A stretch of 64,000 bases of DNA from Paraescarpia echinospica (Eukaryota > Annelida > Polychaeta > Sabellida > Siboglinidae): positions 39,466,168 through 39,530,167 of the forward strand of contig CM034534.1 of assembly GCA_020002185.1 (NCBI GenBank). Reading direction: 5' to 3'. How positions within the stretch are numbered: the stretch's first letter is position 1; the number at the start of each line of letters is the position of its first letter. Below are positions 1 through 10,329 of this stretch, piece by piece. Position numbers and translations under genes: made by a program. The notes beneath the pieces are model-generated. The model was not told the origin of the DNA. It ran no database searches and was given only the letters and a program-made list of their open reading frames with translations.

Positions 1-39
1 CCTTAAACATGCAAACTCCACAACACACAATACACGATA

Positions 40-235
40 GGGGCGCGCGATAGCACATCCGCCTGACATCCCGGCGCCCCGAGTTCAATACCCGGACCGG
101 GCAGGTATGGTATATTTGGTGTAAAAACCTGGCTCTCAACATTGGGGACTGTGCATCCCTCGTGACTCGGAGATCACGTTAATGTCGGTCCCGTCAAAAA
201 TGTTCTGAAAAAGGCTGGCTAGTTGAATGAGACCT
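40..235 (+). repeat. tRNA-derived SINE-like segment
   Basis: The first part resembles the promoter of a tRNA-derived SINE. An A-box-like stretch around 50-67 (gatagcacatccgcctga) is followed about 35 bases on by a B-box-like stretch around 81-95 (gagttcaatacccgg). A non-tRNA body follows, to about 235. No poly-A tail or TSD was found, and the downstream border with the LTR remnant is not sharp. A decayed tRNA gene is the alternative. Confidence 0.35.
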
Positions 236-239
236 CATG

Positions 240-350
240 AGATCATAACATTGTAACCACAATATATACAGACTAGTCAGTTAATAGAACGTTGCCGAGT
301 GCTGGAAACAACTAGGAAACTAGGAAACATAACAGTGGCGACGAGAAAAC
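240..350 (+). mobile_element. 5' LTR end and primer-binding site of Gypsy element 1
   Basis: The sequence before the first gag ORF ends in ...aacataaca at about 334. One base later comes tggcgacgaga (336-346), a plausible primer-binding site complementary to the 3' end of a tRNA-Ser of the CTCGTCGCCA type. The LTR start cannot be fixed because no matching 3' LTR was found downstream of the pol remnant. The limits are therefore approximate. Confidence 0.4.
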
Positions 351-360
351 GAACTTAAGC

Positions 361-1110
361 ATGTCGGAGAAGAGCGCCCGCTTCGAGCCGTATGTGGAAG
401 AGAAGGAGAGGTTCGAAAACTACGCTGAACGGTTCGAGTTCTTCGTGCATAGTAAAGGCGTATCCGCAGATGTCAAAAAGAGCATTTTCCTGTCAAACGT
501 TGGCGCTGAATGCTACGCGAAGTTGAAGACGCAACTGAAGCCGGAGTCATCGGCAAATGTGGACTACGATGCGGTAATTCGTGCGGCAACAACGGTTTAC
601 AAACAGCAACTAACAATTATAGGCCTGAGAAACAAATTCATGAACAGAGCTAAGTGGAGTTCAATGAAAAGCCCGAAGATACTCCATCGGCGACGGCAGC
701 GATGCATCACGTGACTAGTCGGGGATCACCAAGACAGAAGCAGACAATGGTGCCGGCCGACCGAGAATGCTTCCGATGCGGCAGACACCACTCTGCTGCT
801 AAATGCAAATTCATTTATCAAAAATGTTACTTGTGTGGTAAAATTGGTCATGTAGCAAAAATGTGCAAGTCAAAAGGCCAAAGGGAGATCAGTGCAGGCA
901 GAGAGGTTTCTAATGTTGATGATGATGTTGATGAGGCTACTGATGTTTATTGCGGTCAAAGTGACCTAGGTCTACATGGAGTGTACACAGTTAGCGAAGT
1001 TAAGAGAGGCATACATGTGAACATGGAGTTAAATGGGCACAATGCGTATATATACTGGGGTGGCGGTGTCTATTGTACCGGAGAATGTGTACAAAAATGT
1101 CTTGCGTAGC
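361..1110 (+). pseudogene. Gypsy element 1 gag remnant (capsid + CCHC knuckles)
   Basis: The reading frame starts with ATG at 361, just after the primer-binding site, and runs to 714. It is then frameshifted into a second frame (654-1109). The first 117 residues look like a short Gag capsid: charged and helical, with no enzymatic motif. The second frame carries two zinc knuckles at about 765-870. One is CxxC-x3-H-x4-C and the other is the canonical CxxC-x4-H-x4-C (CYLCGKIGHVAKMC). Gag would coat the element RNA in cytoplasmic particles. The frameshift and the broken protease downstream show this copy is dead. Confidence 0.8.
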
Positions 1111-2168
1111 TTTGCACTAGAACAAACCGGTCTGAAGCTAAGGTCATACACCGGAGAACTAATCCCATTGGCAGGTAAAGTGTGTGTGCCTGTCAGATCT
1201 CGTGGTAACAAGCATTCATTGCAGGTGTTCGTGGCGAAAGGGTCACGACCAGCATTGATGGGGCGGGATTGGTTAAAGCAGATACCACTTGACTGGGGTG
1301 TAATTTACAGGGATTACGGGAATTTTTTCAACGAGTATGTGAGGGGATTAAGGGCTGCACCGCAGCTCTTAAAGTGAAACCAGATCAAAGGCCAGTTTTC
1401 CAGAAGGCGCGTCCGGTGCCTTATTCCATGCGAGAAGAATGGAGAGTGAACTAGAGCGTCTTGAATCAATTGGCGTTCTCCATCGTGTTGAGTCTAGTGA
1501 ATGGGTAAGCCCCACAGTCAATGTTCAAAAAATAAAAAACCGGCAAGATGTCGGTGCGGATTTGTGGCGATTTCAAGTTGTTGAACGCAGCTATCGAAGA
1601 CGTATCCGCTTCCTACAACGCAGGATTTGTTCACCAATTTGGCTCAGACAAACAAGACGCCTAATGTGTTTTCGGTTCTTGACTTGAGTGGGGCCTTCAA
1701 TCAGATGGAAGTGTGCGAGGAGACGATTCCTCCGCTAACAATCAGCACCAACAAGGAACTGCACAGAATGCGCAGGCTAGCATATGGGGTGAAGACGAGG
1801 CCGATCATCTAAAAACACTGAATCTGGGGCTAGCACGACTAGACCAAAACAGGGTGAAGTTGAACAAAGCTAAGTGCAGGTTTTTGAAGTCGAAGGTGCA
1901 GTACTTGGGCCACACCGTGAGTGCTGAGGGCATTGAGCCTGTACAAGACAAGGTTGAAGCTATCAGAAAGGCACCGAGGACAACCAATTTAACGGAGATG
2001 CAGAGTTTCCTTGGTCTAGTCCAATATTACGCGAAGTTCATGGCCAACTCGTCCTCAATGCAGCAGCCTCTCTTCAGACGTCTTCGGGCAGGGGTCAATT
2101 CACTCCTTGCAAAAGAGTACTGTCCAGTTGCACCATCCTCACGCACTACGACCAGAGAAAAGAGCTGA
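1033..2168 (+). pseudogene. Gypsy element 1 protease-RT remnant lacking the YxDD motif
   Basis: A retropepsin-like segment (1033-1377) has the active-site DTG changed to YTG (YTGVAVS) and a C-terminal GRDWL segment typical of Ty3/Gypsy protease. The RT begins at 1439 (SIGVLHRVESSEWVSP) and continues in several frames. After LAYGVKT (about 1775) it jumps directly to the segment that normally follows the catalytic YxDD (EADHLKTLNLGLARL). The RT catalytic centre has therefore been deleted. The thumb (KCRFLKSKVQYLGHTVSAEG; SFLGLVQYYAKFM) is recognisable up to about 2050. This RT cannot be active. Confidence 0.85.
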
Positions 2169-2540
2169 TATTGGCTACAGATGCGAGCCAGTATGGTATT
2201 GGCGCAGTCATTAGCCACAAAATGAAGGATGGATCAGAGAAGTCGATAGTATTCGCCTCGCGAACACTGAGCAAAGCCGAGAAAAATTACTCGCAGATCG
2301 AAAGGGAGGCCTTGGCGATAAAATAGGAGTGAAGAAGTTTCATCTCTACTTGTTTGGTCGCTTTTTCACACTGGTGACGGATCATCGTCCACTGGTTCGC
2401 ATCTTCGAAGAAATGACAGGCGTACCTACGATGACGGCGGCTCGGATACAGCGATGGGCTGTGATACTGGCGGGTTATTAATATGAGATCCAATTCAAGT
2501 CATCAAAAAAAATGCGAACGCAGATACACTGAGCAGATTG
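2160..2540 (+). pseudogene. Gypsy element 1 RNase H remnant
   Basis: A conceptual frame shows the Ty3/Gypsy RNase H signature. ATDASQYGIGAVISH comes first (about 2173-2217), then FASRTLSKAEKNYSQIEREALAI, then LVTDHRPLVRIF. The frame changes at least twice, around 2325 and 2480. The domain would degrade the RNA strand of the RNA-DNA hybrid. It lies between the RT thumb and the integrase, the normal Ty3/Gypsy order. Confidence 0.75.
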
Positions 2541-2812
2541 CCGATGGGATCGCCCGAGTTGGCTGATCCTGATGAAACGGTGGCAGCAGTCAGCATGTTG
2601 TCGTTAGCCGAACTTCCAGTAACGACTAAAATGATTGCAGGGGCTACCAGAAACGATCCTACGTTGGCCAAGGTCTATGAATTCACACTGCGAGGCTGGT
2701 CAAACTCAACCGATGAGTCGGTGAATGCATATCGATGCAGAAAAGATGAATTGTCGTTGGAAGATGGCTGTCTTCTCTGGAGACTCTGGGGAGGAGATTA
2801 GTCATCCCAGCA

Positions 2813-3780
2813 GTGTTCAGAGAACAGATACTACGAGAACTGCATGTGATGCATCCGGGCACGGTCAGAATGAAGTCGATCCCTAGAAGCTTCGTCTGGT
2901 GGCCTGGCCTTGATGCGGATATCGAGGACTGTGTCCGAAACTGTCGGGAATGCAGCGAGGTAGTGAGCATGCCGAAGGTAGCACCACTGGTTCCATGGCC
3001 GTGGACTACGGGACCATGGGAACGTATCCATGTGGATTTTGCAGAAAGAGACGGACAGAACTTCCTTGTCGTGGTGGATAGTCATTCAAAGTGGCAGGAA
3101 ATGGTCTCAACTCAATGTCTCGCACTACTGCAAGCAAGACGATCGTGCAACTGAGAAGAATGTTCGCAGCATTTGGCTTACCACGCGAGGTGGTATCTGA
3201 CAACGGACCTCGGTTCGTTTGCGAGGAATTTGGTCGTTTCTTGAGGTTGAATGGCGTCAAGCATATACTGTGTCCAGCTTACCACCCGGAGAGGAACGGC
3301 CTCGCGGAGAGAAATGTCCAGACGTTCAAAAAGATGCTTGCAAAATCGAACAGCCAGCTACCATTGCAAAACCGTCTGTCGGACATCCTGTTCCGGTACC
3401 GAAACACACCGCATTCGCTTATGGATAAAACGGCGTCGGAGTTGTTCCTAAACCGAGCGCCACGCACCAAACTTGCGATGTCGAAACCCAGTCTCGAAGC
3501 AAAAGTGCAAGATCGGCAATTAAAGCAGAAACAACAATATGATGGAGCTCATTCACGCCTTCGCAAGTTCGACGTCTACCAGAGAGTGAGAGTCAGAAAC
3601 ATGAGACGAGGAATGGAGAAGTGGACACTGGGAACGGTGGTCAGAGTCTTAGGGCCACTAACATATTTGGTCAGACTGCCAGGAAACAGGAGGCGATCCG
3701 TTCATGTGGAGCACATGGTCGCGAACGATGACCACCCAGCTACACCAGAAGGGTGTGCGTGTGCGTGTGTGTATTATTAA
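2813..3780 (+). pseudogene. Gypsy element 1 integrase remnant
   Basis: Two overlapping frames (2813-3154 and 3091-3780) cover the integrase. The first has the zinc-binding segment (HVMHPG..., CVRNCRECSE) and the first catalytic Asp (IHVDFAERDGQNFLVVVDSH). The second has the second catalytic Asp (VVSDNGPRFVCEEFG) and the catalytic Glu (NGLAERNVQTFKKML), then a basic C-terminal domain. The 3091-3780 frame is open for 229 codons, so this is the best-preserved part. A single frameshift near 3100 separates the two pieces. No 3' LTR follows; the sequence passes into the YqaJ/THAP element instead. Confidence 0.85.
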
Positions 3781-3916
3781 CACTGTCCATAAGATTGTTT
3801 GTAATCAATAGTGTGTAAATGTATTCCATACATTGTCTGTTCCAGGTGAATCCCAAGCGTATGAAGGATATGGACTTCTTCAATGGTGTCCATAAAGAAA
3901 GGAGGAAGACAATCCG

Positions 3917-4044
3917 CAGCCGTCCAGCTCATGAAAGAAAAAGACACTTCATAAACAATGAGGACACTCCTGCAGTGACATAACCAAATGTTCCAGATGT
4001 CCTTAGGAAACACTGGGATGTAACTAATGTTTTTTTTATTATAT
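3917..4044 (+). repeat. Left arm of 128-bp inverted repeat (YqaJ-gene 5' sequence)
   Basis: This segment is about 95% identical to the reverse complement of 6347-6474. In the right arm the same sequence lies immediately upstream of the YqaJ nuclease coding region. The left arm is therefore an extra copy of the start of that gene, facing the THAP/DDE gene. The DNA just before it (about 3845-3916) can be read as coding (VNPKRMKDMDFFNG) after a possible acceptor ...ttccag. It may be a displaced exon of the same gene. Confidence 0.7.
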
Positions 4045-4069
4045 GCGCTCCTATGAAATAGACATCACA

Positions 4070-4235
4070 ATGCCATCAAGTTGCTGTGCCGTTAGATGTA
4101 CAAATCGTTTATCAAAAGTGTGTAGGGCCTACTGTTAGATTTGATAGAATACCACTTGATTGTGAAAAAAGAGCGAAATGGATCACAGCTATCCATCGTA
4201 TGCATTGGCAGCCCAAACGACATTCCACGGGCACA
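4070..4235 (+). pseudogene. THAP-type zinc finger remnant
   Basis: From ATG at 4070 the frame reads MPSSCCAVRCTNR, the start of a C2CH THAP domain (Met-Pro...C-x(2-4)-C). It stops at 4136. In another frame the rest of the THAP signature follows: RFDRIPLDCEKRAKWITAI and RMHWQPKRHS, matching the conserved F..P....R..W...I......P. The distal Cys/His pair is not visible. THAP domains bind transposon DNA and are commonly fused to DDE transposases. The DDE_4 domain lies downstream, so this is the likely N-terminus of that transposase, frameshifted. Confidence 0.7.
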
Positions 4236-4508
4236 ATTTTACTACTATAATTTTATTAATGTTGAGAACAAATCCATATTACTGCATATTATAAGGTAGT
4301 AAACATTTCCAAGGCACTAACACAGAACCAGTAACTGTTTAAATGCTTGGTTTTAAATGTTATGGAAGTTACCAAGTGTATTAAAAAAAAAATCCTCAGG
4401 CACAATTTTACAAGTAAAAAATTAAAACATTTTAAAAACAAATCCATACTACTGCATAATTATAATGTAGTAATCATTTCCCAAGCACGAACATAGAACC
4501 AGAAAATG
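4228..4508 (+). repeat. Tandem duplication between THAP and DDE parts
   Basis: Two diverged copies of a roughly 110-bp segment occur at about 4228-4340 and 4398-4508. Both contain ggcacaatttta..., aacaaatccata.tactgcat and catag/cacagaaccag, with a period of about 170 bp. They are non-coding and lie where an intron of the transposase gene would be expected. Confidence 0.6.
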
Positions 4509-4549
4509 TGAATGTGTCGCCAACGGCCAAAAAGATGACGATTTTTTTA

Positions 4550-5474
4550 TACAAGCGATTGGCACACTTCAAGTGGACAACCACATTTTGAAGGAAAAGT
4601 TAAACTCAATCAAATTTGGCGTAGAGAGTATTAAATGTAACAGGGAGACACGTGATGTAATGATTCAGTTTTATACTGGAGTACCAAGTTAAAAAATATT
4701 TGATTGGCTTCTTAATCAGGTGTCAGAATGCATTGTTAGTGTGCTAAACATATCAATTGCCAACCAGGTGTTTGTGGTCCTACTGAAGATAATATTAAAT
4801 CTTAAATTAAAAGACTTGGCATGCAGGTTCGGAATACATGTGAGGAGAATCAGTGCAATTCTTAAAGCTGTTCTACCAATATTGACTGTAAGACTCTCTT
4901 TCCTGGTGAAATGGCCCTCTAGAGAAACATGTTTAAGAACACTGCCCACTGTTTAAAAAGCATCCCTAATGTAGAGTCATAATTGACTGCATACATTTTC
5001 ATCGAAAAACCATCTAACTTATCAGCTAGAAGTGCAACCTGGCGTAATTATAAACACCACAATGCGATGAAGATTCTTGTGGGTGTTTCACCAGTTGGGT
5101 CAATTTCAGAATGTTGGGGAGGGAGGGTATCCGACAAAGATTTGACACAGCAGTCTGGCTTCCTGAACTTTCTAGTGCCTGGAGATCAGGTGTTGGGGGA
5201 TCGAGGTTTCTTGATCGAGGAATATGTTGCTAACTGCTGTGCAGAATTGATAATTCCTGCTTTCACTAAAAGTTGCAAACAGTTATTAAGGAGAGATATT
5301 GAAATATCCAGACAAATTTCTCGCGTGCGGATACATGTTGAACGGGTAATGCGGAGATTTAAGGAATTTGGTATTCTCCTACATATTTACCCCATCAACC
5401 TAGCAAGACACGTGGACAAGGTTGTGCAGATGTGTGCTTCTTTAACTAATCTTCAAATGCCTCTTGTAAAGTAA
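4550..5474 (+). pseudogene. DDE_4 (Harbinger/ISL2EU-like) transposase
   Basis: The N-terminal part (about 4560-4700) reads VDNHILKEKLNSIKFG and FYTGVPS, typical of the linker in THAP-DDE_4 transposases. A helix-turn-helix-like segment follows (4720-4956). The catalytic core is at 4983-5474. The first Asp is in IIDCI near 4985, close to a frameshift. The second Asp is in PGDQVLGDRGF. The Glu is in RIHVERVMRRFKEFGIL. The 163-codon C-terminal piece is open and ends naturally at 5474. The enzyme would cut and paste the element DNA. Stops near 4690 and 4955 and a frameshift at the first Asp make it a pseudogene. It runs convergently toward the YqaJ gene, as in ISL2EU-type elements. Confidence 0.8.
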
Positions 5475-5655
5475 CCAGGCAACTTGAGTGTGAGATATGG
5501 ATAATGACATCCTCAAACACACAGGAAAAACCACATAGCATATTTGGGCTTCCTGGTTAAACCAACACATGCCTCTGAGCATGTCACCATCCTCCCTTTG
5601 GGTTGCTTTCCACAAAAGCAAATTCCAGTAATATGTTGGTTTGCCCATGCTTTTT

Positions 5656-6345
5656 TCAATTGTTCTTGATAGCAACCAAGGCTAAAAAAAGGTAAACAAA
5701 ACCCACCAAAGTACATTTATTAACCATGTCTCTGCAAAAGTCATCATCCTTTGTTATTGAAGTTGTGTACATCTTGTTGGCAACACCTGTATAAATGACC
5801 AACTCACACTCAGTAATACTAGCGATTTCCATTTGCAATTGAATCTGGGAGTAATACATGTGATCTTTCTTCAAATTCCCATGTCTGTCAATGCAGAAGG
5901 TACTGTCACCAAATTGTGTCATGATGTCCTGTCCCTTCAATGAAATGGGCACTTTACATCAACCAGAATGTCGTCGTGACAACCACAAGACTTCACTCTT
6001 TCTGGAGAGGCACCAAGATAGGGGTATCTCTCATACACTAATAGACCAGTCCTCTTCTGTCTGGCCTCTGTGTGGTATGGTCTGACCGGTGTACCATAAA
6101 CAGTGAGGGCCTCTGCCTCGTTATCCCCGTTATGTCCACACCATGTAGAAGGGGTAGTGAATTGGCCACCATAACCCAACATTTTATAAATCACATTCTT
6201 TGGATCTGTGCGATCACGGCAAGTTAGTACACCATGAACTTTGCTTGCAATGATCCTCCCAGCCCGGAATATTTCCCATGTTGGAGTGTGCGCCTGTTCA
6301 CGAGTTAATTGTTCTACTTTGCTTTCATGGCTATATACATCTTTG
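5656..6345 (-). pseudogene. YqaJ-like (lambda-exonuclease fold) nuclease
   Basis: Read on the minus strand from about 6345, the protein shows the YqaJ order of motifs. WEIFRAGRIIASKVHGVL comes first, then WCGHNGDNEAEALTVYG. The catalytic PD-(D/E)xK block follows: YPYLGASPERVKSC and ILVDVKCPF. HMYYSQIQLQMEIASITECELVIYT comes last. The usual ASPDG is ASPER here. One frameshift near 5945 divides the gene just after KCPF. YqaJ proteins are 5'-3' DNA exonucleases and recur as the second gene of ISL2EU-type transposons. The gene faces the DDE_4 transposase with about 180 bp between the two ends. It is likely inactive. Confidence 0.8.
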
Positions 6346-6346
6346 T

Positions 6347-6474
6347 TATATAATGAAAAAACATTAGTTACATCCCAGTGTTTCTTAAGGACATCTGGAA
6401 CATTTGGTTATGTCACTGCAGGAGTGTCCTCATTGTTTATGAAATGTCTTTTTCTTTTATGAGCTGGACGGCTG
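6347..6474 (-). repeat. Right arm of 128-bp inverted repeat
   Basis: Reverse complement of 3917-4044 at about 95% identity. It lies directly upstream (on the minus strand) of the YqaJ frame and contains an in-frame stop (...DTPAVT stop) that both arms share. Confidence 0.7.
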
Positions 6475-6708
6475 CCCCAATCTGGTGACGGATTTTGATA
6501 TATTAGTGCGTTCTGCAAAATAGCCACTATGCGAATACGCGGGCGACTATTGTATATTTATTGCTACCTCGTGAAAGATCTAATGCAATAGTACATTTAG
6601 TATTCATTGGACTAACATGTGCCATGTCAAAATGCTCGAAAAGAATTGCTTGTGCATTGCACAAGCACACGCATGTACCAAACTAATCGTTTTGGACACT
6701 GCGTAGAT

Positions 6709-8331
6709 GATCAGTGCTTCTCAATCTTTTTTATTTCGCGGCACACTTTCTAGTTTGCGTGGACTTCGCGACACACCGTACCAAATGTTACAACGTCAAC
6801 TAGTACATGTGTACCATTTTCTTTAACCAACTATAACTAGAAGGCAAACTAACTACTACATTTCTCTATATGTGTGATTACATTAATTTTGACTACAAAC
6901 TTGTTGTATTTATAATAATTTCAGTATGACGTTTGACTCACAAAATATTCGAAATTAATTAATTTCAAATTACACCAGGAAAGCAAATCATCATTACCAT
7001 TATTTTAATAATGGACATTATAAACCTTTTTTCTTTTCAGAACATTTCCCAAAAATATGCCAGTAACGTTGACGGCATAGCATAATAAGTATTTATAACT
7101 GTTCACAGAATCAATCAAGTGAGTAAGACACTGAAGGTCCCAACTTCCATTGGCTACCTTGAGAACCGTGCACGTTTTTGGAGAAGAGAGGCTCTTAACG
7201 TTAAGATCTATGCTAAAAACTACATGAAGTCGTCGAGGAAAATATTTTGACATAACCTGTTGTTCTTGTTCCGAATTTCACAAAGGTACGTTTTTGAAAA
7301 TGGAAGCAGCACATAAATGGCATGTTAGGATAGCCTTGTTCAACAGCATACAGACATCGGCCCAAGTGAAATTAGGAAAGCAGTTACTCGTGGAGTATAC
7401 TTGAATCCCTCTCGAACCTTTATACTATTTTCCAATGCTTCTGTGGATGAAATAAAGGTTTCACTAACCCAATTATACGGCTCCAAGTGGGTCACCTTGG
7501 ACTATTTCCTGAAAGTAGGACGTGGCTCACAAAACATTTCTAAGCGGACCATTAATACATATTCTTGCAACAGTAAACACGTTCTCACAGCAATTCGTCA
7601 ATTCAATTTGTTAACAATGTTAAGCTAATATGATTATAGGCTGATATATTTGAACATATCAATTTCAAAGCTATGAACCATGCATGCAAATTTCGCATCC
7701 AGTATTTGTTTTGTGCCATGTTACAATAATGCGTTGTGCAACATCAGAAACTGCTTAAACTCTCATCTAAGCTCAAGAATATTGACAAGACCTTGCCTCA
7801 TATAAAATGGGGGTATATATTAATTTAAAATTATACAGGATAGACAGACTTGATTGTCATAGAAACGATTTTGACGGCTTCAACCGAAACTTATTTCTGC
7901 TGACACGGTTGGCTCTTTGCCATTAGATGTTCATGATGAACGAGTCTATCTGGGGTTTCAACACTAATGTTTATATTTTTTATTTAACATTTGTCACACA
8001 ACTTTTGACATATCCTGGTGGTTAAGCGGCTAGTGTTATTGTTCCAGCAATTTTACGTGCGTTTTGTTGCTTTCGCTAGTCTCGTGCTCCTCTACCAGAA
8101 CTGTTCGCACAGTTAAGACTTCATAATTTTGATTCAAGTCTGCTCTAGCAACCGCCTAAAGCAACAAGTAGTCCTGCCGATAATAATGAGTGTTTAGCAG
8201 AAAGGTGAAAATTCGGCTGTTTTGGAAACATAACTTTATTTAATAATTTTTTGCTCAGATGTAACACTTCTCTCATAATTTCGCGGCACACCTGGGATTG
8301 TCGCGGCACACCAGTTGAGAAGCGCTGTACG
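6709..8331. mobile_element. Non-autonomous hAT (Charlie-type) element
   Basis: The left end begins cagtgcttctcaatctttttt and is followed by cgcggcacac. The right end is the inverted counterpart: cgcggcacac repeated twice, then cagttgagaagcgctg, ending at about 8327. CAG.G.TTCTCAA ends with subterminal GGCACAC motifs are diagnostic of Charlie-like hAT transposons. Flanking gcgtagat at 6701-6708 and 8332-8339 is a perfect 8-bp TSD, the hAT length, if the ends carry 3-4 extra bases. No transposase can be read inside. Confidence 0.75.
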
Positions 8332-8657
8332 GCGTAGATAATCACTTGCACCCAGCGCTAGAGGTTAAACTTAATCCAGACGCCACACCAGACAGTTACA
8401 ACTTCTCACAGTTTTGGCTACATACTGATACTTGTCTTGTTGCATTGTATTAGAAGAAGGAGACGCATCAACTAGTTCACACTTGAAGGTGTTATTGGAA
8501 TGAAGTAGTAATGTAAATAATGGGTATGCTATGAAGTCTATTTTAGAACATTCGATATCGTCAGGATCAAACACGGAACCACCCCGATGAGCCCCCTAAA
8601 GTAGTTCTGTGGTATTCTAGACGACCGGCAAGGTTCGCATAAGTGTAGCGTGGTGCT

Positions 8658-9431
8658 TCACTTATCACAGTTTGATGGCACACAGGAGCCATCTGCTGGA
8701 TGATAGTGGCAACGATAGGCACAGCCGTACTTCCGGTAGCAGTCTCCGCCATTACGACCGTACTCGTTGGCGGCCATGTCCTCGGCGCCATCGTCACTGC
8801 GCATTCCGGTTTGGGAAAGTTCACGGCATTTGCTGGAAAGAAATATAATTTTATTTTATTAATTATTTATCAAAGACGCAATGAACAAATGCACGCCTCT
8901 TGTATTTTAATCGTACTAAAATAAAGGTGGTCGTTTTTTCTATAACAGTACAACAATTATTGTTAGTTTGTACATTTTAATGTGCAAATCTACCATTTCG
9001 AATAAAGCTAGACTGTGTGGTTATCTAAGACATCGGTGAATTAGATTCCCAATGTAACGCCAGCGCCTAGGAGATGCACTTACAATACTCCAAAGTTAGC
9101 GGATTAATATATAGAATAGTGAGAAGGGCACCCGAACAGACCTTACAGCGATCGCAACGTCTGTCGCTGGTTCTCTGCCACCGCACGAATCGACGACATT
9201 GCGATTGGCGACGCAGTGGAAATACTTGTCACAGTTGATGCACCGCGATAGGACCATCTTGGCGTACTGAGAGAACGAATGAAAGGCGACACAAAGCACG
9301 TCTTTGTCCAGCAACGACCACTCGCCAAGCTCTGACGTCACACATGAGAAGAACTGGTTCCACCTGACGTCTTCTGCCACAGCGACTGCGCAGAGAACTG
9401 ACACCAACGAGGTGACACATATCGTCTTCAT
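8658..9431 (-). CDS. Small secreted cysteine-rich protein, two exons
   Basis: Exon 1 runs from ATG at 9431 to about 9142. It encodes a signal peptide (MKTICVTSLVSVLCAVAVAE, hydrophobic, small residue before a likely cut near residue 19). A Cys-containing region follows, ending CINCDKYFHCVANRN...DSCGG, which is spaced like a chitin-binding peritrophin-type module. A donor AAG|GTCTGT (9142/9141) and acceptor ttctttccag (exon 2 from 8832) join in frame. GTAAGG five bases earlier would put a stop in frame. Exon 2 ends at TGA 8660-8658 and encodes six Cys, with the segment GGDCYRKYGCAYRCHYHP. The predicted protein is about 154 residues. The function is not recognised; an extracellular chitin-binding, toxin-like or shell-matrix-type role is only speculation. 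A hAT element lies just downstream. Confidence 0.65.
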
Positions 9432-9590
9432 AGTCGCCCCTGTAACGGTTTTCGAGTATACAAGAACTCATCTTATGACAATCAAGTGTCGATTACAGGA
9501 CCGGATCTAGGATATGACCAGTAGGGAACGCAGCCACCCATAATCTTCCTTGATGCTAACCAAAAATCTCCAACTGAACCACTTGAGCTT

Positions 9591-10081
<491 letters not shown>

Positions 10082-10320
10082 ACATCAAAAGATCAACTGA
10101 AAACACTCTAGATACATATGTAGTTATTGTGTGTTACTTCGGTAGCATCATTTACCAACTGACCTTTATTGAGACACGTTGAAGATTAACAGCACCTACA
10201 ACCACAAACGAAATGAGGATAATCAGAGAGAAATTATAAAATTGCAGTCCCGGCTGGGACGGTATAAAACCATACATCATCAAACAAACTTAGTCTGGTA
10301 AGGTTGAACAATTATGCTAC
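10082..10320. other. Short unassigned spacer
   Basis: AT-rich sequence between two LINE remnants. I see no coding potential or clear repeat structure. Confidence 0.5.
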
Positions 10321-10329
10321 AATGTAAAT

